Shown here piece by piece: positions 24,181 through 32,814 of a DNA stretch of 44,356 nt. The notes beneath the pieces were generated by a model, which ran no database searches, had not been told where the DNA came from, and saw nothing but the letters and a program-made list of their open reading frames with translations. Numbering within the stretch: position 1 is the first letter of the stretch; each line of letters starts with the position of its first letter. This DNA is from CAZOWW01 sp964583765 (GTDB lineage Bacteria; Actinomycetota; Actinomycetes; Actinomycetales; Kineosporiaceae). The position numbers and the translations under genes were made by a program. The DNA is taken from the NCBI GenBank assembly GCA_964583765.1, contig CAZOWW010000027.1:1-44356 (forward strand), read 5' to 3'.

Positions 24181-26964
24181 TCAGTCCGTGCCGATGGCGT
24201 AGGCCGTCTGCGCATGGAGGCCGCCACCGAGGGCGCTGACCGGTGGCAACGTCTTCGCCCGGATCGGAACCGTGGTGCTGGACAATCCAGGGCGCGGTAA
24301 GGCGCCGGCGGGGTTCATGAGGAAGTACAACGCGAAATCAGTGTCTCCCCTGCCATCGCCGAACTCGCCGAACTCGCCGTCGGAGCCCCAGGCCCAGACC
24401 GTCCCGTCCGAGGTAAGGGCGTAACTGGTGAAATGGCCACCCGCAGTGGCGATCGCTGTGACCCCACTCAGCCCGCTCACCTGCACGGGGGTGCTCTGGA
24501 CGGCAGCCGTCGTGCCGTTGCCGAGCAGGCCGTTCTGGCCCGCCCCCCAGGCCCAGACGGTTCCGTCCGCACGCAGGGCGTAGGTGGTGTACTGGCCGCT
24601 CGTGATCGCCGTGACCCTGGTCAATCCGCTCACCTGCACCGGGACCGTGCTGTCGGCCGTGGAGCCATTGCCCAGTTCTCCGCGAAGTCCCGGTCCCCAG
24701 GCCCAGACCGTGCCGTCCGCACGCAGGGCGTAGCCGTCGTAGCTGGTCGCCGCGATCGCAGTGATCCCGCTCAATGCGGTGATCTTCACGGGAACTGCGC
24801 TGTCGGCAGTGGAGCCCGTACCCAGGCCTCCGTGCGAGCCCACGCCCCAGGACCAGACCGTCCCGTCCGAACACAGGGCATAGGACACGGCATCACCAGA
24901 GGCCACGGCCGTGACCTGGGTGAGACCCGGTATCTGGGCACTTGTCCAGGTTCCCGTGATGGATCCCGTCGAGTCAGTGGTGAAAGTACCGGTGTACTTC
25001 CACAGCGTTCGGTCGGACGCCACCACGTGGACGCCCACCGGGGCCGCCGCAATAGCGTGTGCTCCGGCGAACGTGGAGATTCGCTGGACCACTACCGGGG
25101 ACGATGCGGCGTACGGGAGGAGCCAGTACCAGAGGGTTCCGTCGGAGCGCAGCGCATAGCCGGTGGCGCCGTTACTCGTGACGGAGGTCACGGAGTTCAG
25201 ATTGGACAGTTCACCGGGGACCGCACCCGCATGCTGCCCATCAGTAAATGACACCGACCCGGTCATTATCTCGGCGCCGTCGCCCCAGGCCCACACCCCG
25301 TGCGAGAGGTGGGCGAAGCTGTAGAAGGTCAAGACGCGGATCGATCTCCACCCTGCACCGTCAGCGGCCTGGAGGGTTGCCGTCGTGCTGCCGGCTGCTG
25401 TGGGAGTGCCACGGACCGTCCCGTCGCTACCGAGAGTGAGTCCCGCGGGCAGGTTGCCCGAGACGAGCTTCCAGGTCTGGGTCCCGACTCCGCCCTGGAA
25501 CGTGATCGGAGCCTGGTAGGGCACGGACACCTCCCCGACCTCCGGCACGTCGCCCATGATCGTCAACACAGGCGAGCCGGCGAACCAACCGAGAACGTCC
25601 ACTGTCGCGCCGGCCCCCCAACCGGCATTGGAGCCGTAGATATTGACCAGACACTCGGCATTGACCGGGACGATGACCACGTTGGACTCGGAGATCCCCA
25701 CCGGCAGGCTGACGTCCAGCGGCACCGGACGCGGGCTGGTCTTCGGGTACAACGACAGCCACGTCGGCCCACCCGCGCCCAGAAGGGTCGACCCGGTCAC
25801 GACCAGGACCACCGCGCTCACGCCAGTCACCGGAACCTGCTGGGCGTTCGCCATCTGTCCCTCCGAGATCCCGCAGACCCTGAGGTAGTGGCTCTGGGTG
25901 GGCCCAATCGGATCGACCGAGGCCGCACTGTCCAGAATGCGGAAAGGATGCAGCGGCGTGTAGTCGCCGCCGGTGGTGAACCAGCCCTCCACATCCGCGG
26001 TCAGGTTCGTGGACCCGGCGGAGTTGTAGAGGGCCACCGCGCCCCCGGTGCCCAGCCCCACGATCACCAGGACGCTGGTCCACTCCCCCTTGAGGATGTG
26101 CGTGGTGCTCGCGCTCGAGCGGGTGGTGCCCCCGGGATACACGCTCAGCACACTCTCAACGCTGGGCGCCACACCCGACACGTTGAGGGCAACCGCGCTG
26201 ACCCCAGAGGCCGGGACCCCACCCCGACCGGCGACCTGCAGGTTCAGCGCCGCAGCGGCACCCAGGGGCCCGCTCGCCCCGAGCTTGCTGCGCGTGTCCA
26301 GGATCCGCTGCCGCGTCTGCGCGGTGTAGTGGCCACCGGAAACGAACCACCCCGAGACATACACCCGCAAGTGCGTACTCCCGGCCGCGTTGTACAACAC
26401 GACCTTGCCGTCGCTACCCAACTTCGTGATCACCCGGTTCGCCCGGTTACGCCCGGCCACCGTGTTGAGCACATTCGGCCCCGGCCGAGCAGTCCCGCTG
26501 GGGTACACGCTCACCGCGGTCGCCGCACTCGGGGAAACGATGAGCACGTTCAACACCACCGCACCCACCCCGCTGCTCGGGATCCCACCCCGACCCGCGA
26601 CCTGCACACTCACCGTGGCCCCAGCACCGATCTTCGCGGTACCCGTCGTCCCCAGACCCGCACTGGTGTCCAACAACGTGGCCGAGGGCACCGGCGTGAA
26701 GTCACGAACAGCCGCGGACGAGGACGCGCCGGACGACGTCGTTGCCGCGGCCGAAACTCCGGTCGTCGACGAGGTCGTCGTCGCGGCCTTGGTCGCCGCG
26801 GTCGCCGCTACGGCACCGGTGGAAGGAGCGACCAACGCCGCGACCATCACCGCCCCGAGACCCAAGCAGAACAGGAACCGCGGCGGCGGGAACGCCACCC
26901 CACGCCTCTCGGTCCCCCGCCGTCCACCCGTGCCCGCGTGCGCCGCCGCGCCCCGTCCAGCCAT
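24181..26964 (-). CDS. Large secreted RCC1-repeat protein with N-terminal beta-repeat domains
   Basis: A 927-residue exported protein. A basic N-terminus and hydrophobic segment (about 29-53) act as signal or anchor. A Thr/Ser/Ala-rich linker (about 54-85) leads to about three repeats of a secreted actinobacterial beta domain, each with LLDT or RILDTRS, RGGIPSSGVGAVVLNV, SVYPSGT and VVLYNAAGSTHL. An Ig-like putative-binding segment follows (LPAGLTLGSDGTVRGTPTAAGS). The C-terminal half carries RCC1-type blades with the recurrent YALRSDGTVWAWG pattern. RCC1 propellers are protein-interaction scaffolds; no enzyme motif is visible. A surface adhesin or scaffold role is inferred. A TACACT hexamer at 27041-27046 (minus strand) is a possible -10. 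Confidence 0.9.
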   Translation of the reverse strand: MAGRGAAAHAGTGGRRGTERRGVAFPPPRFLFCLGLGAVMVAALVAPSTGAVAATAATKAATTTSSTTGVSAAATTSSGASSSAAVRDFTPVPSATLLDTSAGLGTTGTAKIGAGATVSVQVAGRGGIPSSGVGAVVLNVLIVSPSAATAVSVYPSGTARPGPNVLNTVAGRNRANRVITKLGSDGKVVLYNAAGSTHLRVYVSGWFVSGGHYTAQTRQRILDTRSKLGASGPLGAAAALNLQVAGRGGVPASGVSAVALNVSGVAPSVESVLSVYPGGTTRSSASTTHILKGEWTSVLVIVGLGTGGAVALYNSAGSTNLTADVEGWFTTGGDYTPLHPFRILDSAASVDPIGPTQSHYLRVCGISEGQMANAQQVPVTGVSAVVLVVTGSTLLGAGGPTWLSLYPKTSPRPVPLDVSLPVGISESNVVIVPVNAECLVNIYGSNAGWGAGATVDVLGWFAGSPVLTIMGDVPEVGEVSVPYQAPITFQGGVGTQTWKLVSGNLPAGLTLGSDGTVRGTPTAAGSTTATLQAADGAGWRSIRVLTFYSFAHLSHGVWAWGDGAEIMTGSVSFTDGQHAGAVPGELSNLNSVTSVTSNGATGYALRSDGTLWYWLLPYAASSPVVVQRISTFAGAHAIAAAPVGVHVVASDRTLWKYTGTFTTDSTGSITGTWTSAQIPGLTQVTAVASGDAVSYALCSDGTVWSWGVGSHGGLGTGSTADSAVPVKITALSGITAIAATSYDGYALRADGTVWAWGPGLRGELGNGSTADSTVPVQVSGLTRVTAITSGQYTTYALRADGTVWAWGAGQNGLLGNGTTAAVQSTPVQVSGLSGVTAIATAGGHFTSYALTSDGTVWAWGSDGEFGEFGDGRGDTDFALYFLMNPAGALPRPGLSSTTVPIRAKTLPPVSALGGGLHAQTAYAIGTD

Positions 26965-27284
26965 GACCGTCCGTCCCCGCGCAGCATCATGCCTCGCGTT
27001 GATCCCCGTGCCCGAAGCCGATCACCCCGGGAGCCAAGGCAGTGTAGCCACGGGCAGATCCCCCGACAGGAAGATCAGTCAGGAGAGGTCATCGGTCACT
27101 CCCCACGCCGCGGACGAGCCGGAGCACTTCCGAACGAACCACCTCACCTGTGCCGACCGCTGAGGGTGCAGCGCCCGGACGTGACGTGACGACAGGGCCA
27201 TCCAGCAGATGCGGCTTGCACTGGACGACGTGCGGCGCGGAGATCGACGCACCGACCCGCACCGAGGCCCGTAGGCTGCGCCGG
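26965..27284. other. Divergent region between RCC1 gene and carotenoid cluster
   Basis: This 320-bp gap has no gene. Two likely promoter elements are visible: TACACT (27041-27046, minus strand) for the RCC1-repeat gene, and TAGGCT (27272-27277, plus strand) placed for leaderless transcription of the cruF-like gene. Neither has a clear -35. Confidence 0.45.
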
Positions 27285-28406
27285 GTGAGTGCTGGTCCCT
27301 TTCCCCGCCGGCGTGCGGTGTCTCCGAGGGCACCAGCACCGGCGCCGGCACGGACACGGGCATCGGCACTGGCCCAGGTACGGGAACGGGCTCGATGGCG
27401 GATGAGACCGGATCTGCCGGCCATTCGGCTGTCAGCTGCCGGGCTGTCGGCCTCCCTGGCCGCGGCGACGATCGCCGTCCAGTTCTGCGCACCGCTCCTG
27501 CACGGGACCGTGCTGGATGCCGACATCACGCTGAGCGTGTTGCTCTTCACCGCGGCCTCGGTCGCCCACTGCTGGTACCGGTTCGGGCTCCGAGGCGTCC
27601 TGGGCCTGCTGACCGCGGCCGGAGGCCTGGGATTCGCGGCGGAGGTCCTCGGCGTGCACACCGGGCTCCCGTTCGGCGAGTACCGCTACACCGGGCTGCG
27701 AGGGCCTCGCGTCCTGAACGTCCCGCTGCTCGCCCCGCTGGCCTGGACGATGATGGCCTACCCCTGCCAGATCCTGGCCCGGCACCTCGTCCGGCGTCGG
27801 GGCCCGGCCCGGCCGCTGGTCGCCGCCCTTGCCCTGGCCTCCTGGGACCTCTACCTCGACCCGCAGATGGTCGCAGCCGGGCAGTGGGTCTACCTCCGAC
27901 CCACGCCGACCCTGCCCGGGATCCCGCACGTTCCGGCCGAGAACTTCGCGGGTTGGCTGCTCGTCGCCCTGGTCATCGAGACCGCCCTGACCGTGCTGCT
28001 GTCCCGCGCCCCAGCACGGACGTCGCTGTCCCGCGTACCTGGGCGGAAGTTGCCGTCTCGCGTCCCCGCGCGGGACAGCGACGCCGGTTCCCTCCGTGCC
28101 GATCAGATACCTGCCAGGTGGGCCGACCGGACGCCCGCCGTCCTCCTGGCCTGGACCTGGCTCGGGTCCGCGGTGGCGAATCTCCTCTTCTACTGGCGTC
28201 CGCTGCTCGCGCTCTGGGGCGGCATCGGCATGGGCATCACGGTGCTGCCGTTCCTGCTGCGGTGCAGACGGCCGTCGCCGGCCGAAGGGGCTTGCGAGGA
28301 GTCCCAGGAAGAGCGGGACCAGCCGAGGGAAGGACGAATGGGATCGCAGGAGGAGCAGGTCCACGAGCGAGAGGACCGGCCAGCCGGCGCACGGAGGAGA
28401 CCATGA
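27285..28406 (+). CDS. cruF: CruF-like carotenoid 1,2-hydratase (DUF422 membrane protein)
   Basis: A 373-residue multi-helix protein of the DUF422 carotenoid family. Typical segments are GFAAEVLGVHTGLPFGEYRYTG, PLAWTMMAYP, SWDLYLDPQMVAAGQWVY and PAENFAGWLLVA. CruF proteins hydrate the C-1,2 (psi-end) double bond of acyclic or monocyclic carotenoids, giving a hydroxyl for glycosylation. The GTG at 27285 lies 7 nt after TAGGCT, so the mRNA is probably leaderless; an ATG at 27403 is an alternative. A repetitive, basic insertion (about 245-290) separates the last helices and the C-terminus is polar. The stop overlaps the glycosyltransferase start (ATGA). Exact substrate is not determined. Confidence 0.88.
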   Translation: MSAGPFPRRRAVSPRAPAPAPARTRASALAQVRERARWRMRPDLPAIRLSAAGLSASLAAATIAVQFCAPLLHGTVLDADITLSVLLFTAASVAHCWYRFGLRGVLGLLTAAGGLGFAAEVLGVHTGLPFGEYRYTGLRGPRVLNVPLLAPLAWTMMAYPCQILARHLVRRRGPARPLVAALALASWDLYLDPQMVAAGQWVYLRPTPTLPGIPHVPAENFAGWLLVALVIETALTVLLSRAPARTSLSRVPGRKLPSRVPARDSDAGSLRADQIPARWADRTPAVLLAWTWLGSAVANLLFYWRPLLALWGGIGMGITVLPFLLRCRRPSPAEGACEESQEERDQPREGRMGSQEEQVHEREDRPAGARRRP

Positions 28407-29713
28407 CCCGCAGGGAAGCCGCCCGCTCCTCGACGCCCGGCCCACGAACCTCAGCAGGACCACGAATGCCTGCCATGCGGGTCTCTCCGGCCCGAATCCT
28501 GACCTGGGCCGGCACCGTGACCGCGGTAGCGCTCACCGCGCACACCGCGATCAACCTGCGGGCCCTGCGGACCCCACGAACCGACCCGCCACCGGTCACC
28601 GAACGGGTCAGCGTCCTGATCCCGGCCCGCAACGAGGCGCCCCGGATCGCCGACTGCCTGCGCTCGGTGCTCGCCCAGGTCGGGGTCCCGGACCTGGAGG
28701 TACTGGTCCTGGACGACTGCTCCCACGACGCCACCGCGGCCGTCGTGCAGCGGGTGGCCGGCGAAGATCCGCGGGTACGCCTGCGGGACGGGCACGCGCC
28801 CTGCCCCGGCTGGCTCGGCAAGCCGCACGCCTGCCACCAGCTCGCCGAGCGGGCCACCGGCGAGATCCTGGTCTTCGTCGACGCCGACGTGCGGCTCTCC
28901 CCCGATGCCCTGGCCGGCGCGGTCGACCTGCTGCGCGGCCACGGGCTGGCCCTGGTCTCACCCCAGCCGCGGCAGATCGCCGTCTCGCCCGCCGAGCGGC
29001 TGGTGCAACCGCTGTTGTACTGGTCGGTGCTGACCACCCTGCCGCTGCGCGTGGCCGAACGGTCCCCGCGGAGTTCGTTCGCCGCGGCGAACGGACAGCT
29101 GCTGGTGGTGGACGCCGCCGCCTACCGGGCCGCGGGCGGGCACGCGAGCGTCGCGGGGGCGGTGCTGGACGACATCGCCCTGGCCCGGGCGGTCCGCGCG
29201 GCCGGGGGCCGCACCACGATCGTCGACGGGAGCAGGGTGGCCACCTGCCGGATGTACCCGGACTGGCCCCGGCTGCGCGAGGGGTACACGAAGTCCCTCT
29301 GGTCGGCCTTCGGGTCCCCGGCCCGGGCCGCGGGCGTCGTCGCCGGCCTCGGACTGGCCTACCTGGTGCCGCCTGTCGCCGCGGTGCGGGGCTCGGCCGT
29401 GGGCGGTGTCGGCTACCTGGCGGGGGTGACCGGTCGGTGGCTGGTGGCCCGGCGTGCCGGGGACCGCCGGTGGCCGGACGCCCTCGGCCATCCCGCGTCG
29501 GTCGCACTCTTCGGCTGGCTCACCGCGCGCTCGGTGCGCGGGCGCCGGGCCGGCACGCTCAGGTGGAAGGGCCGCGACGTGGTGGTCGACGGCGGCCCGG
29601 CACCGGATCGCGGTCCCCGGCCGGATCGCGCCCCCGGACCGGATCCCGGGACGGCGTGCGCCCGTTCTCGCGAATGTCCACCGTGCCGTCCGGGTCCTCG
29701 GCGTCCGCGCTGA
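28403..29713 (+). CDS. cruG: Family 2 glycosyltransferase, CruG-like (carotenoid glycosylation)
   Basis: A 436-residue GT-A glycosyltransferase. An N-terminal helix (about 33-50) precedes the GT2 core: VSVLIPARNEAPRIADCLRSVL (69-90), Asp104/Asp105 in VLDDCSHDA, the DXD-type VFVDADVRL (Asp160, Asp162) and the acceptor-site acidic pair in GAVLDDIALARAV. C-terminal hydrophobic segments suggest membrane association. Coupling with cruF (ATGA overlap; RBS GGAGGAGA) indicates transfer of a sugar to the hydroxyl made by CruF. The last 50 residues are Pro/Asp/Arg repeats encoded antisense to the end of the convergent phosphotransferase gene. Confidence 0.88.
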   Translation: MTRREAARSSTPGPRTSAGPRMPAMRVSPARILTWAGTVTAVALTAHTAINLRALRTPRTDPPPVTERVSVLIPARNEAPRIADCLRSVLAQVGVPDLEVLVLDDCSHDATAAVVQRVAGEDPRVRLRDGHAPCPGWLGKPHACHQLAERATGEILVFVDADVRLSPDALAGAVDLLRGHGLALVSPQPRQIAVSPAERLVQPLLYWSVLTTLPLRVAERSPRSSFAAANGQLLVVDAAAYRAAGGHASVAGAVLDDIALARAVRAAGGRTTIVDGSRVATCRMYPDWPRLREGYTKSLWSAFGSPARAAGVVAGLGLAYLVPPVAAVRGSAVGGVGYLAGVTGRWLVARRAGDRRWPDALGHPASVALFGWLTARSVRGRRAGTLRWKGRDVVVDGGPAPDRGPRPDRAPGPDPGTACARSRECPPCRPGPRRPR

Positions 29714-30410
29714 GCACGGGCAGGTGCCGCTCACCCGGCTCGGTGAGTTCCCGGTGCAGGATCACCAGCGTCTGCAGCAGTCCGATCGCCCCCACGGCGA
29801 GCCAGGCGAAGGCGCCCAGCCAGACCCAGATGGAGCCGCGCTGCGGGAACAGACCCGCCCCCACCAGGAACATCGCGGTGATCAGTACCCGGGTGGGGCG
29901 CTCGGCGACGGTGACCCCGCCGATCCGGGTCATGCCGGTGGCACCGGCCCGGGCCCGCGCGTACTCCTGCAGCCAGGACAGCCCGACCGCCGCGAGACAC
30001 ACCCCACCCGGCGCACCCGCCGCCCACAGCGCCGCGCCGTAGCAGGCGTCGGCGAGCCGGTCGCAGAGCGAGTCGAGCACGTACCCCCAGCGGGTGACCC
30101 GCCGGGTGAGCACGGCCAGAGCGCCGTCCAGGTTGTCGATGACTCCCGACGCGACCACCGCGAGCGCCGCGAACAGCCGGCCGGCCGGGCCGGTGGCGGC
30201 CAGGGGCCAGGCCAGGGCGGCCACGTCCAGCCCGAGGATCGTGACCAGGTGCGGGGAGATCCGCAGCACCGCGAGCGGGCGGGCCAGGGCGTAGGTGAAC
30301 GTCAGCCACCAGCCGACCAGACCGGTGGTCGGGACCTCGCCGTGGAGGGAGGACCAGGTACGCAGGTAGTCGGCCCGGGACGGCGTCCCCCGGGGACGGT
30401 CCGGGCTCAT
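29559..30410 (-). CDS. CDP-alcohol phosphatidyltransferase family membrane protein
   Basis: A 283-residue membrane protein with about five helices. The family motif D-X2-DG-X2-AR-X8-G-X3-D-X3-D is visible as DNLDGALAVLTRRVTRWGYV, then LDSLCD. All four Asp and both Gly are present, but the usual Arg after Ala is Val. The enzymes transfer a phospho-alcohol from a CDP-lipid or CDP-alcohol; phosphatidylinositol-type lipids are common actinobacterial products, but the substrate is not evident. Its ATG overlaps the metF stop (ATGA). The last 50 residues are a charged Arg/Pro/Asp tail overlapping the antisense 3' end of the glycosyltransferase gene by 155 bp. Confidence 0.88.
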   Translation of the reverse strand: MSPDRPRGTPSRADYLRTWSSLHGEVPTTGLVGWWLTFTYALARPLAVLRISPHLVTILGLDVAALAWPLAATGPAGRLFAALAVVASGVIDNLDGALAVLTRRVTRWGYVLDSLCDRLADACYGAALWAAGAPGGVCLAAVGLSWLQEYARARAGATGMTRIGGVTVAERPTRVLITAMFLVGAGLFPQRGSIWVWLGAFAWLAVGAIGLLQTLVILHRELTEPGERHLPVLSADAEDPDGTVDIRENGRTPSRDPVRGRDPAGDRDPVPGRRRPPRRGPST

Positions 30411-31333
30411 GCGCGCCCCGAGACGCCGAGCCTGGCAAAGACCTCCAGGGTCGCCGTCGACCGGTTGAGCGTGTAGAAGTGCAGGCCCGGTGCCCCGCCA
30501 CGCAGCAGTTCCTCGGACAGTTCAGTGGCGATCTCCACGCCCACGGCGCGCACCGCGGCGGGATCGTCACCCACCGCGTGCAGGCGAGACACCACGCGCT
30601 CGGGCATCGCCGCGCCGGAGAGCAGGGCCATCCGCTCGATCTGGCGCACATTGGTCACCGGCATGATCCCCGGGAGGATCGGGATCTCGCAGCCGTGCGC
30701 CCGGGCCCGCTCCACGAGCCGGAAGTACCCCGCGGTGTCGAAGACGAACTGGCTGAGCGCGAACCGGGCACCGGCGTCGGCCTTGCGCGCCAGCACGCGC
30801 GCGTCGTGCTCCAGGTCGGGGCTCTCGGGGTGCTTGTCGGGGAAGGCGGCGACACCGACGCAGAAGCTGCCCAGTCCCTGCACCAGCCGCACGAGGTCCT
30901 CGGCGTGGTCCAGGCCCTCCGGATGAGCGACCCAGGGCTGTCCCGGACCGCCCGACGGGTCACCCCGCAGGGCCAGGACATTGCGCACCCCGGCTGCGGC
31001 GTAGGCCCCGACGACGCCCCGGAGTTGTGCCACCGAGGCACCCACGCAGGTCAGATGCGCGACCGGCGTGAGCGTGGTCTCCCGCGCGATGCGCCCGATG
31101 GTCCGCACGGTGCGGTCGCGGGTGGAACCCCCGGCTCCGTAGGTCACCGAGACGAAGGTGGGCGCGAGCGGCTCCAGCCGGCGGACGGCGTCCCACAGCA
31201 GCAGTTCCGCGGCGTCGTCCCGCGGTGGGGAGAACTCGATCGAGAACGACGGCCGGCCCTCGCGGTGTGCCTCCGCGACCAGTTCCTGGACGGTCCTGCC
31301 CGCGCCCTGCGCCACCTGCGGCTCGCTCGACAT
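30407..31333 (-). CDS. metF: 5,10-methylenetetrahydrofolate reductase
   Basis: A 308-residue TIM-barrel flavoenzyme reducing methylene-THF to methyl-THF for methionine synthesis. Family motifs are FSIEFSPPRDD with catalytic Glu33, FVSVTYGAGGSTRDRT, HLTCVG, VLALRGDPSGG, FALSQFVFD and PILPGIMPVTN. The ATG at 31333 gives the normal N-terminus and follows a TAGGAT hexamer (31341-31346) by 7 nt with no ribosome binding site, so leaderless translation is likely. The Rv2172c position next to a polyprenyl synthetase is conserved with mycobacteria. The CDP-alcohol phosphotransferase is translationally coupled downstream. Confidence 0.96.
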   Translation of the reverse strand: MSSEPQVAQGAGRTVQELVAEAHREGRPSFSIEFSPPRDDAAELLLWDAVRRLEPLAPTFVSVTYGAGGSTRDRTVRTIGRIARETTLTPVAHLTCVGASVAQLRGVVGAYAAAGVRNVLALRGDPSGGPGQPWVAHPEGLDHAEDLVRLVQGLGSFCVGVAAFPDKHPESPDLEHDARVLARKADAGARFALSQFVFDTAGYFRLVERARAHGCEIPILPGIMPVTNVRQIERMALLSGAAMPERVVSRLHAVGDDPAAVRAVGVEIATELSEELLRGGAPGLHFYTLNRSTATLEVFARLGVSGRA

Positions 31334-31416
31334 GGTCCGAATCCTATGTTTCTCCCGGCGCTGGCGGGGCCCTGCCGCCCAGGTCGCCGTCACCGCGTCG
31401 TCCCCCGTTGCCGGAA

Positions 31417-31488
31417 GCCCTGACGGCCACAGGCCGAGAAGCCCTGACGGCCACAGGCCGAGAAGCCCTGGCGGCCACAGGCCGGGAG
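31417..31488. repeat. 24-bp tandem repeat, three copies
   Basis: Units GCCCTGACGGCCACAGGCCGAGAA begin at 31417, 31441 and 31465. The first two are identical and the third differs at a few positions. Each contains GGCC-ACA-GGCC. The array is in the divergent region between metF and the polyprenyl synthetase gene, outside both. Confidence 0.85.
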
Positions 31489-31605
31489 ACCGACGATCAC
31501 CTGCGGGGAAGCTTGCCGACCGGGGCCTCGCCGCCCCTGGCCATCCGGGACAATGGCTCTGCGGCCCACGGATCCGGGCGCGTGCTCTGGGACCGAGGAG
31601 GTTTC

Positions 31606-32700
31606 GTGCCTGTCGGTGACGACCCCGTCCACCCGCTGGACGCGGAGGGCCTGCGCACGCGGGTCCACAAGGAGATCGACGGCTTCCTGGCCCGCCAGGT
31701 CATGACCCTGGAGGACGTGAGCCTCGACTGCGCTCCCCTGCAGGACGCGATCGGTGAACTCATGCGCGGGGGCAAGCGGCTGCGGGCAGCGTTCTGCTAC
31801 TGGGGCTGGCGCGGGGCCGGTGGCCCGGACTCGCCGTCCATCGTCTCCGCCGCCACCGCGATGGAGTTCTTCCAGTCCGCCGCACTGATCCACGACGACC
31901 TCATGGACAACTCCGACACCCGCCGCGGGATCCCCTCCACCCACCGCAGGTTCGCCGCGCTGCACCGGAGCCGGTCGTGGCAGGGGGACGCCGACCGCTT
32001 CGGCCTGGCCGGGGCCGTACTCGCGGGCGATCTGTGCCTGGTCTGGAGCGAGGAGATCTTCGCCGGCTGCGGGGTGGCTCCCGCACAGCTGTCCCACGGT
32101 CAGCGCCTGTTCGACCGGATGCGGGCCCAGCTGATGGGCGGCCAGTACCTGGACATGCTGGAGCAGGCCGTCCCGCCCCGGGGATCGGGCCATGCGGTGG
32201 AACGGGCCCGCCAAGTGATCCGCTACAAGAGCGCCAAGTACTCGGTGGAGTACCCGTTGCTGATCGGGGCCGCGCTCGCGGGAGCCGACGACCGCCTGCT
32301 CGAGACCTACTCGGCCTTCGGCCTGCCACTGGGCGAGGCGTTCCAGCTGCGGGACGACGTACTCGGGGTCTTCGGTGATCCACGAAGGACCGGCAAGCCC
32401 GCGGGGGACGACCTGCGCGAGGGCAAGCGCACGGTGCTCGTGGCCAAGGCGTTGGAGGCGGCCTCCCCCGCCCAGGCAGAGATCGTGCACCGGCTGCTCG
32501 GCGACCCCGATCTCGAGGCGCAGGGGGTCGCCGACCTGCGTCAGGTGCTCGTGGAGACCGGTGCCCTGGACGCCGTCGAGCGCCTGATCGACGAACTGGT
32601 CGGCCGGACGAGGTCCGCCCTGGCCGAGGCCTGGCTGCACGACCCCGCACGGCGGGTGCTCGACGAGCTGGTCGAGGCCGCGACCGCCCGCTCCGCCTGA
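31606..32700 (+). CDS. idsA: Polyprenyl (geranylgeranyl) diphosphate synthase
   Basis: A 364-residue trans-prenyltransferase. The first Asp-rich motif is HDDLMDNSDTRRG (Asp97, 98, 101) and the second RDDVLGVFGDPRRTGKPAGDDL (Asp250, 251, 258). GGKRLR binds the homoallylic substrate. Placement beside crtI and crtB suggests it supplies C20 GGPP for carotenoids, while the Rv2173 position indicates descent from the conserved idsA2-type locus. Chain length is inferred from context. The GTG at 31606 follows GAGGAGGT. A tandem repeat and a possible GACAAT -10 (31549-31554) lie upstream. Confidence 0.94.
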   Translation: MPVGDDPVHPLDAEGLRTRVHKEIDGFLARQVMTLEDVSLDCAPLQDAIGELMRGGKRLRAAFCYWGWRGAGGPDSPSIVSAATAMEFFQSAALIHDDLMDNSDTRRGIPSTHRRFAALHRSRSWQGDADRFGLAGAVLAGDLCLVWSEEIFAGCGVAPAQLSHGQRLFDRMRAQLMGGQYLDMLEQAVPPRGSGHAVERARQVIRYKSAKYSVEYPLLIGAALAGADDRLLETYSAFGLPLGEAFQLRDDVLGVFGDPRRTGKPAGDDLREGKRTVLVAKALEAASPAQAEIVHRLLGDPDLEAQGVADLRQVLVETGALDAVERLIDELVGRTRSALAEAWLHDPARRVLDELVEAATARSA

Positions 32701-32753
32701 CCCTGTGCCTTCCCTGACCCGGTGCCTTCGCCCGGCCCGGTGCCTTCGCCCGG
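32701..32753. repeat. 18-bp tandem repeat between idsA and crtI
   Basis: CCCGGTGCCTTCGCCCGG-type units start at 32718 and 32736, and a diverged copy starts at 32701. They lie in the 114-nt gap between the two carotenoid genes and are not translated in any credible frame. Confidence 0.65.
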
Positions 32754-32814
32754 CCCTGGGCCGCTGCCTCGTCCCGCACCGCTGCCTGACCGATCCCCCG
32801 CAGGAGGAGGGCCG

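Noticed and set aside
23565..24239. Plus-strand frames opposite the unknown small gene
   Set aside because: Arg/Pro-rich mirror composition; the minus-strand frame has the RBS and the protein-like sequence.
31225..31605. N-terminal extension of the polyprenyl synthetase through the 24-bp repeats
   Set aside because: A strong GAGGAGGT RBS and GTG at 31606 give normal family length; the repeats read as eight-residue repeats only because 24 is a multiple of three.
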